A stretch of 40,487 nt of DNA from Porpolomopsis calyptriformis (lineage: Eukaryota > Basidiomycota > Agaricomycetes > Agaricales > Hygrophoraceae), in contig OX621164.1 of NCBI GenBank assembly GCA_951640195.1, positions 1 through 40,487 of the forward strand. Direction: 5' to 3'. A program made the translations under genes and the position numbers. Under the pieces are notes generated by a model, which saw nothing but the letters and a program-made list of their open reading frames with translations, was not told the DNA's origin and did not search any database. The first letter of the stretch is position 1. The number at the start of each line of letters is the position of its first letter. Shown in pieces: positions 19,507 through 30,649 of the stretch.

Positions 19507-22104
19507 GACCACAAGATCAGAAGCCTCCACTCACGAAGTGCAAGCATCCCCTCCTCGAGGTCCCGAGAGACGCCCAAGTATGCCACCGCCTCTCCCAAGT
19601 ACCAGCCAGTCGTCTCCAGTGAAATTTAAACGGATCCCTACAAACCTGACAGAAATCAAAGCTCTTCCTGAAACTTCAGACAAGGCTCTGGATCCGAACT
19701 TTGTTCGAAGCCATCTTTCTGTTGCTCCACAAATGACGGTCTGGTGGAACGATCGTTACAACACTCTGGTGACAGCGATCAAAGAGATCAAGGGCGGGTC
19801 TGAGATTCAGATGTATCCTACGTTATGTGAATTGTTCACTGGAATTAGTGAAAGATTGCACGGTATAACTTTCGCTTGACTTGTGAGCCCAATTTGATTG
19901 ACACGGACAAACACCAGCATCGCTCCCAACAAAGTCGCGACCCAAGAACCCGATTATTTTCATCGATCACCACAAAAACTCACCCACTTGTCATCCAGAA
20001 CAAGGGGTTCAGACGAAGCCGGATATCCTTGCAGTATACGGCCCTTCGACTAAGTACCAATTGTGTAAGGATAATCCTCCGCTTTACGAAGGCGTTCCCT
20101 GGCATCACATCTTAAGTTGTGTAGAGCCGAAGCCTGTTGTTAATCCCCGAGTCCAGCTTGCATCTTATGCATGGGACCACATGACGGCTCGGCCGGATAT
20201 GCCAGGGGTTTACGGTCTAGGTGTGAGGGCTTCAGGGTATGAGATACTGTGGTCCGATGCATCTGGAATCATCGTTTCACCTCTCATTCCTTGGGGTCCT
20301 GATTTGAATGCTCTCGCGAGTTACATTTATTCTCTATACATTCCACCTGCCGACCATTTCACCGCCGACCCCAGTATTGAGGCGAACGACTCCCTCGATT
20401 CTACGAAACCCGCAACATGGACGATTCGATCTCGCGGGGAGGTGTATCGCAACTGCCAACTCCTTTTTTTTGGACCTTCGTGGGGAAGGCGGACCTTTGT
20501 CTGGGTTGGGATTCTCGATGGAGAGACTGTTGTCGTCAAGGATGCACATCGAGATGATGCAAGAAGATTCTGCGAAGGGCAACTCCTATCCGAAATACAA
20601 GACTCAGCATTCGTACCTGGCGTCGTCCGTTTGATAAACTGGGGATTTGTGTGCGATGATCATGGGGTCATTGCAACGGTTAGACGCCCCAACGCGGATG
20701 TTCCGTATCGAAAAAGAATACGGTTGGTATTAGGCAGTGTTGGCACGAGACTGAAAGAAAGCAGGAGCGTGCTTGACCTTCTGAAAGCTGTATACGACGT
20801 GATTGAAGGTGGGTGTCTCTTTTACTTTACGTGTATACTATGATGCTACCAAACCTACAGTACATCGTTTCGTGTCGGTTGAGCGTAAAATTCTCCATCG
20901 CGACATGAGCGTCTATAATATCCGCATGTACCCTAAACACCACAAGCGGGTTCAAAAAGACCTGATACAGAATAAGCCGAGGTTTATCGATGATGTGCTT
21001 CAGGATGCTACAGAGTGAGTTATGTTGCTGTGCATTTGGATCACGTTAACGATGGTTATTCTAGGCCCAACCATGACACTTGCCGTTGCTTACTTATCGA
21101 TTGGGACAATAGCTCCGGACCGACGACTTTTAGATCCTGCCCCAGCGACTATGACCCATCATACCTTACAGAGGCAGCTAGTCATAGGGCATTCAAAGTG
21201 AGTGCTGATGAGGTCAAGAGGACAGCGAAGCCACTTGCCTCGCAGGGCTCGATGAAAGAACTGGCAACTCGCACGGTGCGTAATATTCAATGGCCATCAT
21301 ACGTCACAATTGGCACGATCAACATCTTAGGGCACTCCCACATATATCGCAAGATCTATTGCTGCAGGCTCAGTGCTTGAAGACCGAATTGCCTTATCCT
21401 TCTCGCCTATGCCAGAGTTGCATGGCAAAGCGAGGGAATTATATGTCAAGGCTTACGGGCAAGCCACTTATGACTCATATAATGATACGAATGATACTTT
21501 CCATGGTAGCCGCCTTTCTGATCAGGCCCAAGAGTTTCTTCATCGACCGAGTCACGATGTCGAATCAATCTTCTGGACCCTATTTTCTTCAGTCCTTCGC
21601 GTGTGTCCAGCCGATGCCGACCCCGAAAGGGATACAAATCCTATTTTTACTGCCGCCATTAGGACCCTCGACTCGCACGTTATCGATAACCATGAGACTG
21701 ATGGCCGAATAACGTTGCTTGGTTGGCGAGAGAAGCACTTTCAGTCGGCGTTACATCCCCGCCTCGCAAATTTGGCATCACTCTTGGAAAAAATGGGGGC
21801 GCAAATTCAGCCAGAGTATGCGTACCTGTCACCTCCACCACGCATCGACCATCTACATGAAGCCCTGCGGAGGCTGCTCCTCCAACAGATCGTTGAGATG
21901 TGCGATGACGCGGTTCCACTTGATCCGAAAAAACTAAGAGTGCCGATAGTGGATGGTAAACCTGTCTATTCATCTCGTGGCACTAAACGCATATATGCAA
22001 CACCAGAGGTCCTCGAGATGGCAGACCACTCGCGCCATAGCAAAAGGCAGAAGGGTGAGCATCTCTCCACTGATCTGTCTTGTATTCCAGTTAACATTTT
22101 GTAA
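19507..22104 (+). CDS. FunK1-type fungal protein kinase
   Basis: Five exons join cleanly: introns 19863-19917 (55 bp), 20809-20860 (52 bp), 21015-21064 (50 bp) and 21276-21330 (55 bp), with an optional 36-bp one near 22055. The N-terminal half reads PIIFIDHHKNSP, KPDILAVYG, WHHILSCVEPKP and the C-terminal half carries kinase motifs: a Lys in TVVVKDAHR, ILHRDMSVYNI (catalytic loop), LLIDWDNSS (DWD in place of DFG, usual for FunK1), GTPTYIARSIAAG (activation segment) and HDVESIFWTLF. The tail is basic (RHSKRQKG). FunK1 is a kinase family expanded in multicellular basidiomycetes; substrates are unknown. No lesion is visible, and this is the best-preserved gene in the window. Start ATG 19507 follows in-frame Ser/Pro-rich disorder. 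Confidence 0.85.
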
Positions 22105-22335
22105 TAGCTTAAAGCTTCCAAGTACAGTATCTCACTGAGGGAAGGAAGATCACTTAAAATCAGTGGCCGGAAATGTTTTCTAGTAGGCCAACCCGCTAAA
22201 AATCAATGATTAGTTGCTTGATAAGACCATTGATACAATCACTGAAATACCACTTTGCCCACTGATATTCAGTGATCATATCTATCTTTTCTATTGAGAA
22301 TCTCATTGTGTTGAGTGGTCAAATCACGTATTTTT
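22105..22335. other. 3' flank of the kinase gene, no gene
   Basis: AT-rich sequence without an ORF. It probably holds the 3' end of the FunK1 transcript. Confidence 0.5.
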
Positions 22336-22379
22336 AATGAACTTTCCCCTACAATTCATTGATCATGACCCCCACCCCT

Positions 22380-22720
22380 CGTTGATGACAGGCCGACCAC
22401 CACCCACGCTTACGTCGGTGACGCGCCAACCACCCCACCCCCCCGCGCTTACGTCGGTGGACAACCTCGCGATTGTTTATCAGTCACAGGGACGATACGA
22501 TGAGGCTGGGACCCTCTTCGAGCGGGTGTTTACAACTCACAAGGATGGTACGACGAGGCTTAGGCACTCCTCGAGCGGGCGCTGACCACCCATCCACACT
22601 TACGTTGATGCACAACCTCGCGGGCGTTTACAACTCACGGGGACGACACGACGAGGCTGAGACGCTCTACAAGCAGGCATTAGCTAGCAGAGAGGACCAT
22701 CTAGGGCCCATTCTTTCGGG
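22380..22720 (+). pseudogene. Collapsed tetratricopeptide (TPR) repeat fragment
   Basis: Three partial copies of a kinesin-light-chain-like TPR unit are visible in different frames: LTSVDNLAIVYQSQGRYDEA, VYNSQGWYDEA (then a stop) ALLERAL and LTLMHNLAGVYNSRGRHDEA followed by ETLYKQAL. Units are joined at non-equivalent points, as happens when near-identical repeats recombine and delete. Such repeats normally form the sensor end of fungal NLR proteins. No nucleotide-binding domain is present nearby. Confidence 0.65.
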
Positions 22721-23150
22721 GCCTTGCAGCCCCCACCACGACCGAGCGCCCATTGGCACTTACATCAGCAAACACCCTCACCACCACCACCACCATCGCC
22801 GCCGCCGCCGCCTCCTCCTTGCCCCCGTCCCCCATCCCCTCGCGAATCCCGGCCGACACAAGAGGGGTGGAGGGAGCACCCCCAGAATGGGCAGACGTGC
22901 CCGTTCTTGGGGTGTGCCCTTGCCCTCACCCCACCACGACCCCTCTCCGCTCAACCCCGTCCTGACCACCACCTGTCACCACCCCACCCGCCCCGACCAC
23001 CCACGACCCCGTCCCCGCCCTCTGAAGGACCGAGACGGCCCTTTGGGTCATACGGCCGACAGACCAAATAACGAGCACACGCTTGCGCTCTCGCATCACA
23101 ATACTCACGCCCCCCGCTTTGCCAACTTTTCGCGTGGTTGGGGGATTGGT
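22720..23150. repeat. GC-rich low-complexity tract with CAC/CGC microsatellite
   Basis: A run of CAC then CGC/CTC triplets at about 22770-22820 leads into a very C-rich stretch (poly-CCAC, CCCGAC). The long ORFs here are low-complexity His/Pro/Arg translations and not genes. Confidence 0.7.
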
Positions 23151-23159
23151 GAAGAGACG

Positions 23160-23780
23160 TACGAGTTTTGGAGCTGGATGGCAAGACAGTTGCGTATCAT
23201 CCTTTCCTCGTCACTCCTCAAGTTTCAAACAGTATTTTCGATACTCCAGATACCGTGTCTTTGCCGAATCTCGAGCAGGGCACGCAATCCACACTCACCA
23301 TCCCATCTCATCTCCCCGCCCCTGTATCCTTATCCTCCACCTCACGCTCTTCCGTACCTTTGACCATCCAAGCCAACGCTGGGATAAATGCGAGTCATGC
23401 ATTGCAGCATCCTGGGTACTATCACCACACGGCAGCTCGGTACACTGAATTGAGAAGGGAACGTTTTCTGGCCGCTCTGAAGATGGCGGTAAGCATGCGA
23501 ATATCGGACGATTTCTGGTTGATCTGATTATGGTGCGGGCCCTGCAGACCTCCCCCGGATTCGTGAACGAGAAGAAGGTGGATCATCTAACGATCATCTT
23601 GGAGGTCCGTATCATCCTCTTGGCCAACTCATTGCGCAGCCGGTTCAAAGACAATTGCCCCTGTTTTTTTCCTCGTTGTCAACTGCAGCTGTACACAAAG
23701 TCATACGAGTTATTCAAAAAGTACAGTCTGATAAACGGGCAGAATCAGAGCCAAGGCCGGCTGTGTTTGAGTGTCTCGAG
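23160..23780 (+). pseudogene. Fragment of TRAPPC11 (foie gras family), TRAPP complex subunit
   Basis: One frame reads DGKTVAYHPFLVTPQVS, ALQHPGYYHHTAARYTELRRERFLAAL, then after an intron SPGFVNEKKVDHLTIILE, and after a second intron ending CTGCAG at about 23690 LYTKSYELFKKYSLINGQNQ. HPGYY..AA, NEKKVDH and L.TK.YELFKKY are hallmarks of the foie-gras domain of TRAPPC11, which acts in ER-Golgi trafficking. Only this part of a protein of over 1000 residues is present. The match ends near 23760, shortly before the histidine kinase start. Introns are retained, so the fragment came from genomic DNA. Confidence 0.6.
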
Positions 23781-24017
23781 TGGGAGGCGGGGTGGGCAAC
23801 CGCCTGAATGCTCTGAGCAGGCAAAGTAGAGGAAGTAGGTTGTGAAGGGGACGGAGAGGGTGACGAAAAGGGCGCCCGGAGGACCGAAGAATTCGTAGGA
23901 TTTTGTGCGTTGATTGAGGAGAGGTTTGGAATTGGAAGGCATGGTGAGAGATAAGATGAGGAAACGGTTCTGCACGTGTTGAGCTTATTACCCTCCTCCT
24001 CCTCGCTGTCGTTGACG

Positions 24018-27000
24018 ATGACCAACATCGTCGACAATCAATCACCATCGTCTTCAACCTTTCTCCCGTATCTTGTCGCTCTCTTGTCCATCTATGAGCT
24101 TGGTCCTTCGGCGGCTCCAATCCCCAGATACGATGGCCCCACAGATAAACAGATGGATATCATCCTCAGGTCGCTCAGTGCAATGGCGAGACGGATGTAC
24201 ACTGCAGAAGACACGCTTGCTTCCATTAAAGCGTCCGAGAGCTGGCAATTGAACGGACCAGATACAAAAAAGAGACGAAGTGTGGGTGATATACCCTCCT
24301 TCACCAACGAGCTTTCACCGCATTCTATCTATCATCACATCATCGCCAACGGTGAGTCCCATCCAAGCAACAATAATGGCACCACCGAACAGGACGTCGA
24401 AATGGAACCACGAGATGACGACCATCCATCCACCATCCCCTGTCCACCCCCAAATGGCCGCCCGGAACATATCTCCCTCGAAAACCTCACAAGCTTTGCC
24501 CCAACCAAGCACACCCGATACCTTTACACCACAACGGCCTCCGCGCCGGCCTCTTCCCATGGACATCACTCCACCTGCCCGACCTGCGGGAGGGTCACCA
24601 CCGACGCCACCACCATGAGACATGTGTACACCGACCCTTCTGTCGGTTTGTCTTCCGTTGCGTTCGGGAGCGGGATGAATGCCGTCGAGGAGCTGCGGTT
24701 GCTCAAGGCACAAGTCCAAGATGTCGCTCGTGTTTGTAACGCCGTCGCTAGGGGTGACTTATCTCAGAAGATAACCGTGCCAGTACAGGGCGTTGTCATG
24801 GTCCAACTCAAAGACGTTATCAATACTATGGTGCGAATTACTCTATCATAATTCCATTGTACGCTACCGTTATATTGTACATAGGTCGATAAATTGGGAC
24901 AGTTCGCTAAGGAGGTTACTCGAGTCAGTCAAGAGGTCGGCACAGAAGGGTAAGTGATCTTTTACCACCCCTCGTTGGCTGCAACATGCAGAATTACTAT
25001 TTAGTAACTCGGCGGACGAGCTCTTGTCCTCGACGTCGAAGGAACCTGGCGAGAACTCACAGGCGTAGTCAACAACCTTGCCGCTAATCTCACTAGTCAA
25101 GTCCGGTCGATTGCAAAAGTCACCAAGGCAGTCGCACTAGGAGACTTGTCCAAGCAGATCGAAGTGGATGCCCGCGGCGAGATCTTAGATTTGAAGAACA
25201 CCGTGAACGGTATGGTCGTGCGACTCCGTGCGTTGGCGGCGGAAGTGACGAGGGTGACGCTGGAAGTAGGCAGTCAAGGGAAGCTCGCGGGGCAAGCGCA
25301 TGTTCCAGACGTGGAAGGTGTTTGGTTCGAGCTTGTCAGGAATGTAAGTGTCTATTTTTGAGTTTTTGAGTGGATGTACGGTTGCCTTATCTCATTCTTA
25401 TAAAAGGTCAATCGAATGTGCTCAAGTTTAACCGATCAAGTTCGCTCGATTGCTCATGTCACCACCGCTGTAGCCAAGGGCGACCTTACACAGAAGATTG
25501 AGATACTTGTCGAGGGGGAGATGGCAACGCTCAAAGGAACTGTCAATTCTATGGTGGACCAGTTGAGTGCATTTGCGAGTGAGGTTACGAGGGTTGCTCT
25601 CGAGGTGGGGACTCAGGGAATGCTCGGTGGTCAAGCTAGGGTCGAAGGGGTGCAGGGCACTTGGGCCGACCTGACGAGGAATGTTAATGTGCGTTTGTTC
25701 TACTTTCTTGTGATTCTGTAAACACACGCCCCCTTCCTTCTCCAGAAAATGGCAAGCAACTTAATGGATCAAGTGCGTTCCATCTCAGAAGTGACGAAAG
25801 CCGTGGCGCTGGGCGACCTCGGGAAACTTGTGAACGTCGATGTGCAGGGCGAGATGCTCGATCTGAAGATGACTGTGAATTCCATGGTAGCCCAGCTGTC
25901 GACTCTCGCGAAGGAGGTCACTCGGGTATCACTAGAGGTAGGGACAGAGGGCATTTTAGGTGGGCAGGCGTTTGTTCCGGATGTACAGGGGATGTGGAAG
26001 GTGTGTTGTGTTCTGCGACTTTTTTCTTTCTCGCTCATTCTATCCCATAGGTTCTCACCGACAACGTGAACCTTATGGCGATGAACTTGACGAATCAAGT
26101 GCGCTCAATCGCCGAGGTTACCAAGGCTGTTGCTGGAGGCAATTTGACGAAGAAGATCGAGGTAGATGTGAGGGGTGAGATTTTGGGACTGAAGGAGACG
26201 GTTAATGGGATGACAGAGAGTTTGAGTCTATTTGCTGATGAGGTTACGCGTGTGGCGAGGGAGGTCGGGACCGAAGGGCGATTAGGAGGGCAAGCCAGGG
26301 TTACGAATGTCGGTGGGACTTGGAAGGTGAGGACCCTACCTCTTGTTTCTCACGAGGGCACTGATGTTGTTGGGTAGGACTTGACAGACAACGTGAATGT
26401 TATGGCTAACAATGTGTGTTTTCTTGTTTCTTTAGCACCGTATTCTGACATTTTCTTTCTGCTCTAGCTCACTTTGCAAGTCCGGACGATTGCCGTTGCG
26501 ACCGTACGTCCATCCCACTTTGAGCATTCCATCATTGTCTTTAATGAGCCCATTTGCGCATTCCCTGCTCATATAGACCGCAGTAGCTCGTGGGGATCTC
26601 ACGCAGAAGATCACTGGTGTGTCGGTCTCGGGCGAAATGTTAAGCCTCGTGAACACAATAAACGACATGATTGACCAACTGGCGATATTCGCTGCTGAGG
26701 TGAAGAAAGTAGCGCGCGCGGTCGGGACAGAAGGGAAATTGGGAGTGCAGGCTGAGGTTGGGAACGTGCAGGGTATTTGGCAGGAGATCACGTACGACGC
26801 CCGTCCCTGTGGTCCAAGTGGTACGTTTACTAATGGCTTCCGTGGTGGTATTTGGATCGGCAGATTATCTGTGAATACCATGGCGGGGAATTTGACAACT
26901 CAGGTTCGCGGGTTCGTGCAGATATCGGCGGCGGCCATGGACGGCGATTTCACGCGGTTCATCACAGTTGAGGCGAGTGGGGAGATGGACTCGCTCAAGA

Positions 27001-29154
27001 CGCAGATCAATCAAATGGTTTACAATTTGAGGGATAGTATACAAAAGAATACGGCCGCGAGGGAGGCAGGTGAGTTGGCCAATAGGAGTAAGAGTGAGTT
27101 TTTGGCAAATATGTCGCATGAGATCAGGTTCGTCTGTCTTTCGTTCGTTTTAGTTCTGACTCTGATGCGAAGGTGATACTAGGACCCCAATGAATGGGAT
27201 TATTGGGATGACAGAGTTGACGCTTGATAGTGACCTGAATCGATCGCAGCGGGAGAGCCTTTTGTTGGTTCATAGTCTCGCGAGATCGCTTCTGTTGATC
27301 GTTGACGACATTCTTGATATATCGAAAAGTATGTCTCGGTTTACCCTTCATTGTATGTTGCCCTTCCTGAATTGTCTTCTTTCCGCCCCTAGTTGAGGTG
27401 GGTCGTATGACTATGGAGGCAGTATCCTATTCTCTGCGCCAGACCGTTTTCGGTATCCTCAAGACGCTGGTCGTCCGTGCCTCACAGAATCATCTGGATC
27501 TTACCTACGACGTTGAAGCCGACATTCCTGATCACCTTATTGGCGACTCCCTGAGGTTGCGACAGGTTATTACCCATCTGGTTGGGAATGCCATCAAGTT
27601 TACGCCACCATCCAAGGTTCGCAAGGGTCACGTCAATTTGAGCACGCGACTGCTGGCCCGGGATGACCAGAGTGTCACTCTGGAATTTTGTGTCACAGAC
27701 ACAGGGATTGGGATAGCCAAAGATAAGCTTAATTTGATATTTGACACATTCTGCCAGGCGGATGGGTCTACTACGAGGGTAAGTACACCGATTCAGGTTG
27801 TTTTTGTGGGCTACGAGAACTCATTCACCTGGTAGGAGTACGGGGGTACTGGTTTGGGCCTTTCCATCTCGAAGAGGTTGGTGTTGTTGATGCAGGGCAA
27901 CATGTGGGTGGAGAGTGAGGCGTCGAAAGGGAGTAAATTCTTCTTCACTATCACATCACAGATCAGCCAGACCTCGATGGAGAGCACGTTGGCGAAGATG
28001 GCACCTTTCAACAAGCGTACGATCTTGTTTGTGGATACAGTGCGTGACACCACGGGAGTCTCGGATCGGATCCGGGAGTTATATTTGACACCATTCGTCA
28101 TACATGAAGCCAGCGACGTCGCGGATAAGGATCGCTGTCCACACATTGATACCATCGTAATGGACTCGCTCAACGTGGTATGTGTTTCTGCTGGTTGGGG
28201 TCACCCATGCTCACTGAGTGTGCCTTAGACGGAGTGTATACGAGAGTATGAGCATCTGAGATATATCCCGATCGTACTACTAGCCCCATTGATGCCTCGT
28301 CTGAACCGTGAGCTTTTATCGGCTCTAGAAGTGACAGTTTGACTGACGGACCATCTTCTTATGCGCGGTCCAGTCAGATGGTGCCTAGACAACAGCATCA
28401 GTTCGCAACTCACTACTCCTGTGAGTGGGCAAGACTTGTCTTCAGCCCTGATCTCTGCACTCGAATCGAACACTGTCAGCCCAGTCTCTGTACCTAATAA
28501 CATCGTGTTCGACATCTTGCTCGCCGAGGACAATTTGGTGAACCAGAAGTTGGTGGTAAAAATCTTGGAGAAATATGGACACACTGTAGAGATTGCTGAG
28601 AATGGGAGTTTGGCGCTAGATGCGTTTAAGGCGAGGGTGTGTCGGAATAAGCCGTTTGATATAATATTGGTGTGTTTCCGACTTGTCCTTAACTTGCATT
28701 CCAAACCATCCAACGAGCTCACGGGTTTGGGGTAGATGGACGTATCAATGCCATTCATGGGAGGGATGGAAGCGACGGAGTTGATTCGAGCGTGGGAGGT
28801 ACAAAGCAGATTAAAGCGGACACCGATCATACTCACCGCTCATGCCAGTCCGTGTTAAGTTTCTCGGTTGTTTCCTTTCTAATTGCTTACTCAACATGCC
28901 TGTTTAGTGATTGGCGACCGGGAGTGATGTATACAGGCAGGAATGGTATGCCCTTCATTTTGCCTCTCTGTGCGGCATTCTGACCGGTGAGTATGTTTGG
29001 TAGGACGATCATATTACAAGTATGTGGATTGCCCTTTGCGTGTTCTCTGACATAATCCCATGTTATTTTCACAGAACCTCTCCGCCGTGGTGACCTTTTG
29101 AATGCTATCAATAAATTTGCAGGCGAAAAGGAGAGGATGCTAAAGCACCTATAG
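24018..29154 (+). CDS. Group III hybrid histidine kinase with HAMP repeats (Nik1/Os-1 type)
   Basis: About fifteen short introns join one protein. After a disordered N-terminus (ATG 24018) come six or seven HAMP units from about 24700 to 27050 (EVTRV..EVGT.G.LGGQA, VR.IA.VT.AVA.GDL). The H-box [20 protein letters not shown] follows, then N-box [24 protein letters not shown] and [11 protein letters not shown]. The receiver has [12 protein letters not shown], phosphoacceptor [19 protein letters not shown] and [13 protein letters not shown]. The family senses osmotic stress upstream of the HOG MAPK pathway and is the target of phenylpyrrole-type antifungals. Lesions: TGA at 28925-28927 where the family has Arg (GDRE-stop-CIQAGM), which removes the receiver Lys, and an acceptor near 25003 that leaves the frame one base off. 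Otherwise remarkably conserved. Either a recently dead copy or sequence errors. Confidence 0.8.
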
Positions 29155-30312
29155 TTAGGTACTTTAATAATAACTATATTATACGGTTTCTCGCCTACCA
29201 AGAAACTTTAGGTCAAAAGCGCTAGTTCTAATGGACCTGGGGGGGTGAACGATCCATTTGGCTGCCTCAGTTAAGCTCCCACCTCAAAAGTTTTTTTAAA
29301 GGGGGGGGGCAAAACTTGCATCAAAACTGCTATTAACTAAGCACCTAGGGGGGTGCTGCTTGACTATGCAATCACAATGGCTGACTTAGTTAAGCTCCTG
29401 CCTTCCTAGTTCCTATACTGCAGTAGTGTCTTTATTGCAAAATGCACTACTGCTACTAACAGCCAAGTAAAGGATATGGTATAGTAAGAAGAAGATGCAG
29501 ATGCAGCAGTAGTGCTTGCAGTCATGCAAACCACTCAGACAGGCCCTTATGTAGACCAACTCAGATAAACTATTATGCAAATAAGGTTTTAGTTAACTGT
29601 TTTAGTTAAAAGGTAACAGTTAGCTGGTTATGATTCAAGTTATTAGTTAGTCAGGGTGAGGATCATATTAATATATTATTTTTAGTTGCAATAAGTGAAA
29701 CCTTTATTAGCAGCACTTTCTTGGCTGTATTATACTTCACCAAGCAATTAGAAGCACTTATAGTAAGCTACTCAGAGTTAGGCATTTATATCTCTCCTTC
29801 ACCCTCCCAATTCCACATCTCACCTAGCAGTGATTAGATTCATGCCAAATTTGATACAGAGCATTGCCCCATATGCTATTACTCACCCTGTTCACAACAG
29901 GCTATGGGGATTCACCCTTTATGTGGAAATATAGATATCTCTTATCCTCCCCCCTGGTTCCAAATCTCAACTTCCACTGATTTGATTCACCTAATATGAT
30001 TCTGTTCAGAAAGAAGAGTTGACTCTATGACTAAGCATGGTGACCTTCCTAAAAAGGAAGGACCCTAATGACATCATACGGTGACCTTCCTTTTTATGCA
30101 ATATGACGTCATCATGAGTCAGCATTTCCTATTTGGGTATCCTCCTCAAATCTCATTCTAAGCTTTTTTTTAAAAAAAGATCCAATCAGTTACCTAAGTC
30201 CAGATTTAGAAACAGAAACATCCCCATCAGAACTTTCTTTCAAATCCTTCTAGAGCTATTGAGCTCCAAGGCCTGGCTTATTGATTGATAAAAAAAGACC
30301 TGCAACTACAGT
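29155..30312. other. AT-rich spacer with G-runs, direct repeats and a hairpin
   Basis: No ORF of note. It contains two related segments (about 29236-29285 and 29343-29403), a nine-G run near 29300, a hairpin at about 30040-30064 and a TGACGTCA/TGAGTCA pair at about 30103-30121. Confidence 0.6.
29236..29403. repeat. Pair of diverged direct repeats with G-runs
   Basis: Both copies begin with acct[a/g]gggggg and contain tggctg.ct.agttaagctcc about 45-50 bases later. They are spaced about 107 bp apart. Confidence 0.55.
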
Positions 30313-30607
30313 TGTAATATAACCCTTACACTCTTGTTACTGGATGCTTCACTTTTTCATCGTCTTCATTCACTTTCCTTTCTTATCTAATCTAATCTTA
30401 TCTCCCTCCTATCTCATCATCAACTCTTATAGATTAGAGGTGATTACGCTATTAGTTGTTGAAGATATACTCTGCAGTGTGGCTGCACAAGGCTATACAA
30501 TTGGTTAGCATTTGTCAGCCATTCCATGGAATGCAGTTGAGTTATTAATTAGATATAAGTAGTGTAGTTAAGTTTGTACCCCTTAGTTTTTGACCTCAAC
30601 AAAGACA
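30313..30607. repeat. LTR-like TG...CA repeat, copy 1
   Basis: This about 295-bp segment matches, in inverted orientation, the repeat at 38205-38484. Shared parts include gattagaggg.gat...ctattagt, gtcagccattccatgga and the end ctcaacaaagaca. A TATAAGTAG is conserved in both. Similarity continues for roughly 100 bp beyond the CA end, so the exact boundary and the orientation of the parent element are open. Confidence 0.55.
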
Positions 30608-30649
30608 CCCCTTATTCTTTAGCAAGATCTTGGGTCTTCATGTTGAGCA

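Noticed and set aside
20803..21018. Separate ORF at the kinase catalytic loop
   Set aside because: It is exon 3 of the FunK1 gene, read through intron 2 as an apparent start.
22770..22820. Possible CRISPR-like or satellite array in the CAC/CGC tract
   Set aside because: Simple microsatellite without spacers, and the genome is eukaryotic.
22473..23071. Long ORFs rich in His, Pro and Arg
   Set aside because: They are translations of GC-rich low-complexity sequence, overlap in several frames and have no domain features.
23710..24120. Minus-strand ORFs over the histidine kinase start
   Set aside because: Serine/proline-rich shadows of the plus-strand N-terminus and the TRAPPC11 fragment; no family features.
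26432..26881. Minus-strand 149-residue ORF inside the kinase
   Set aside because: Antisense to HAMP exons whose sense strand is clearly coding.
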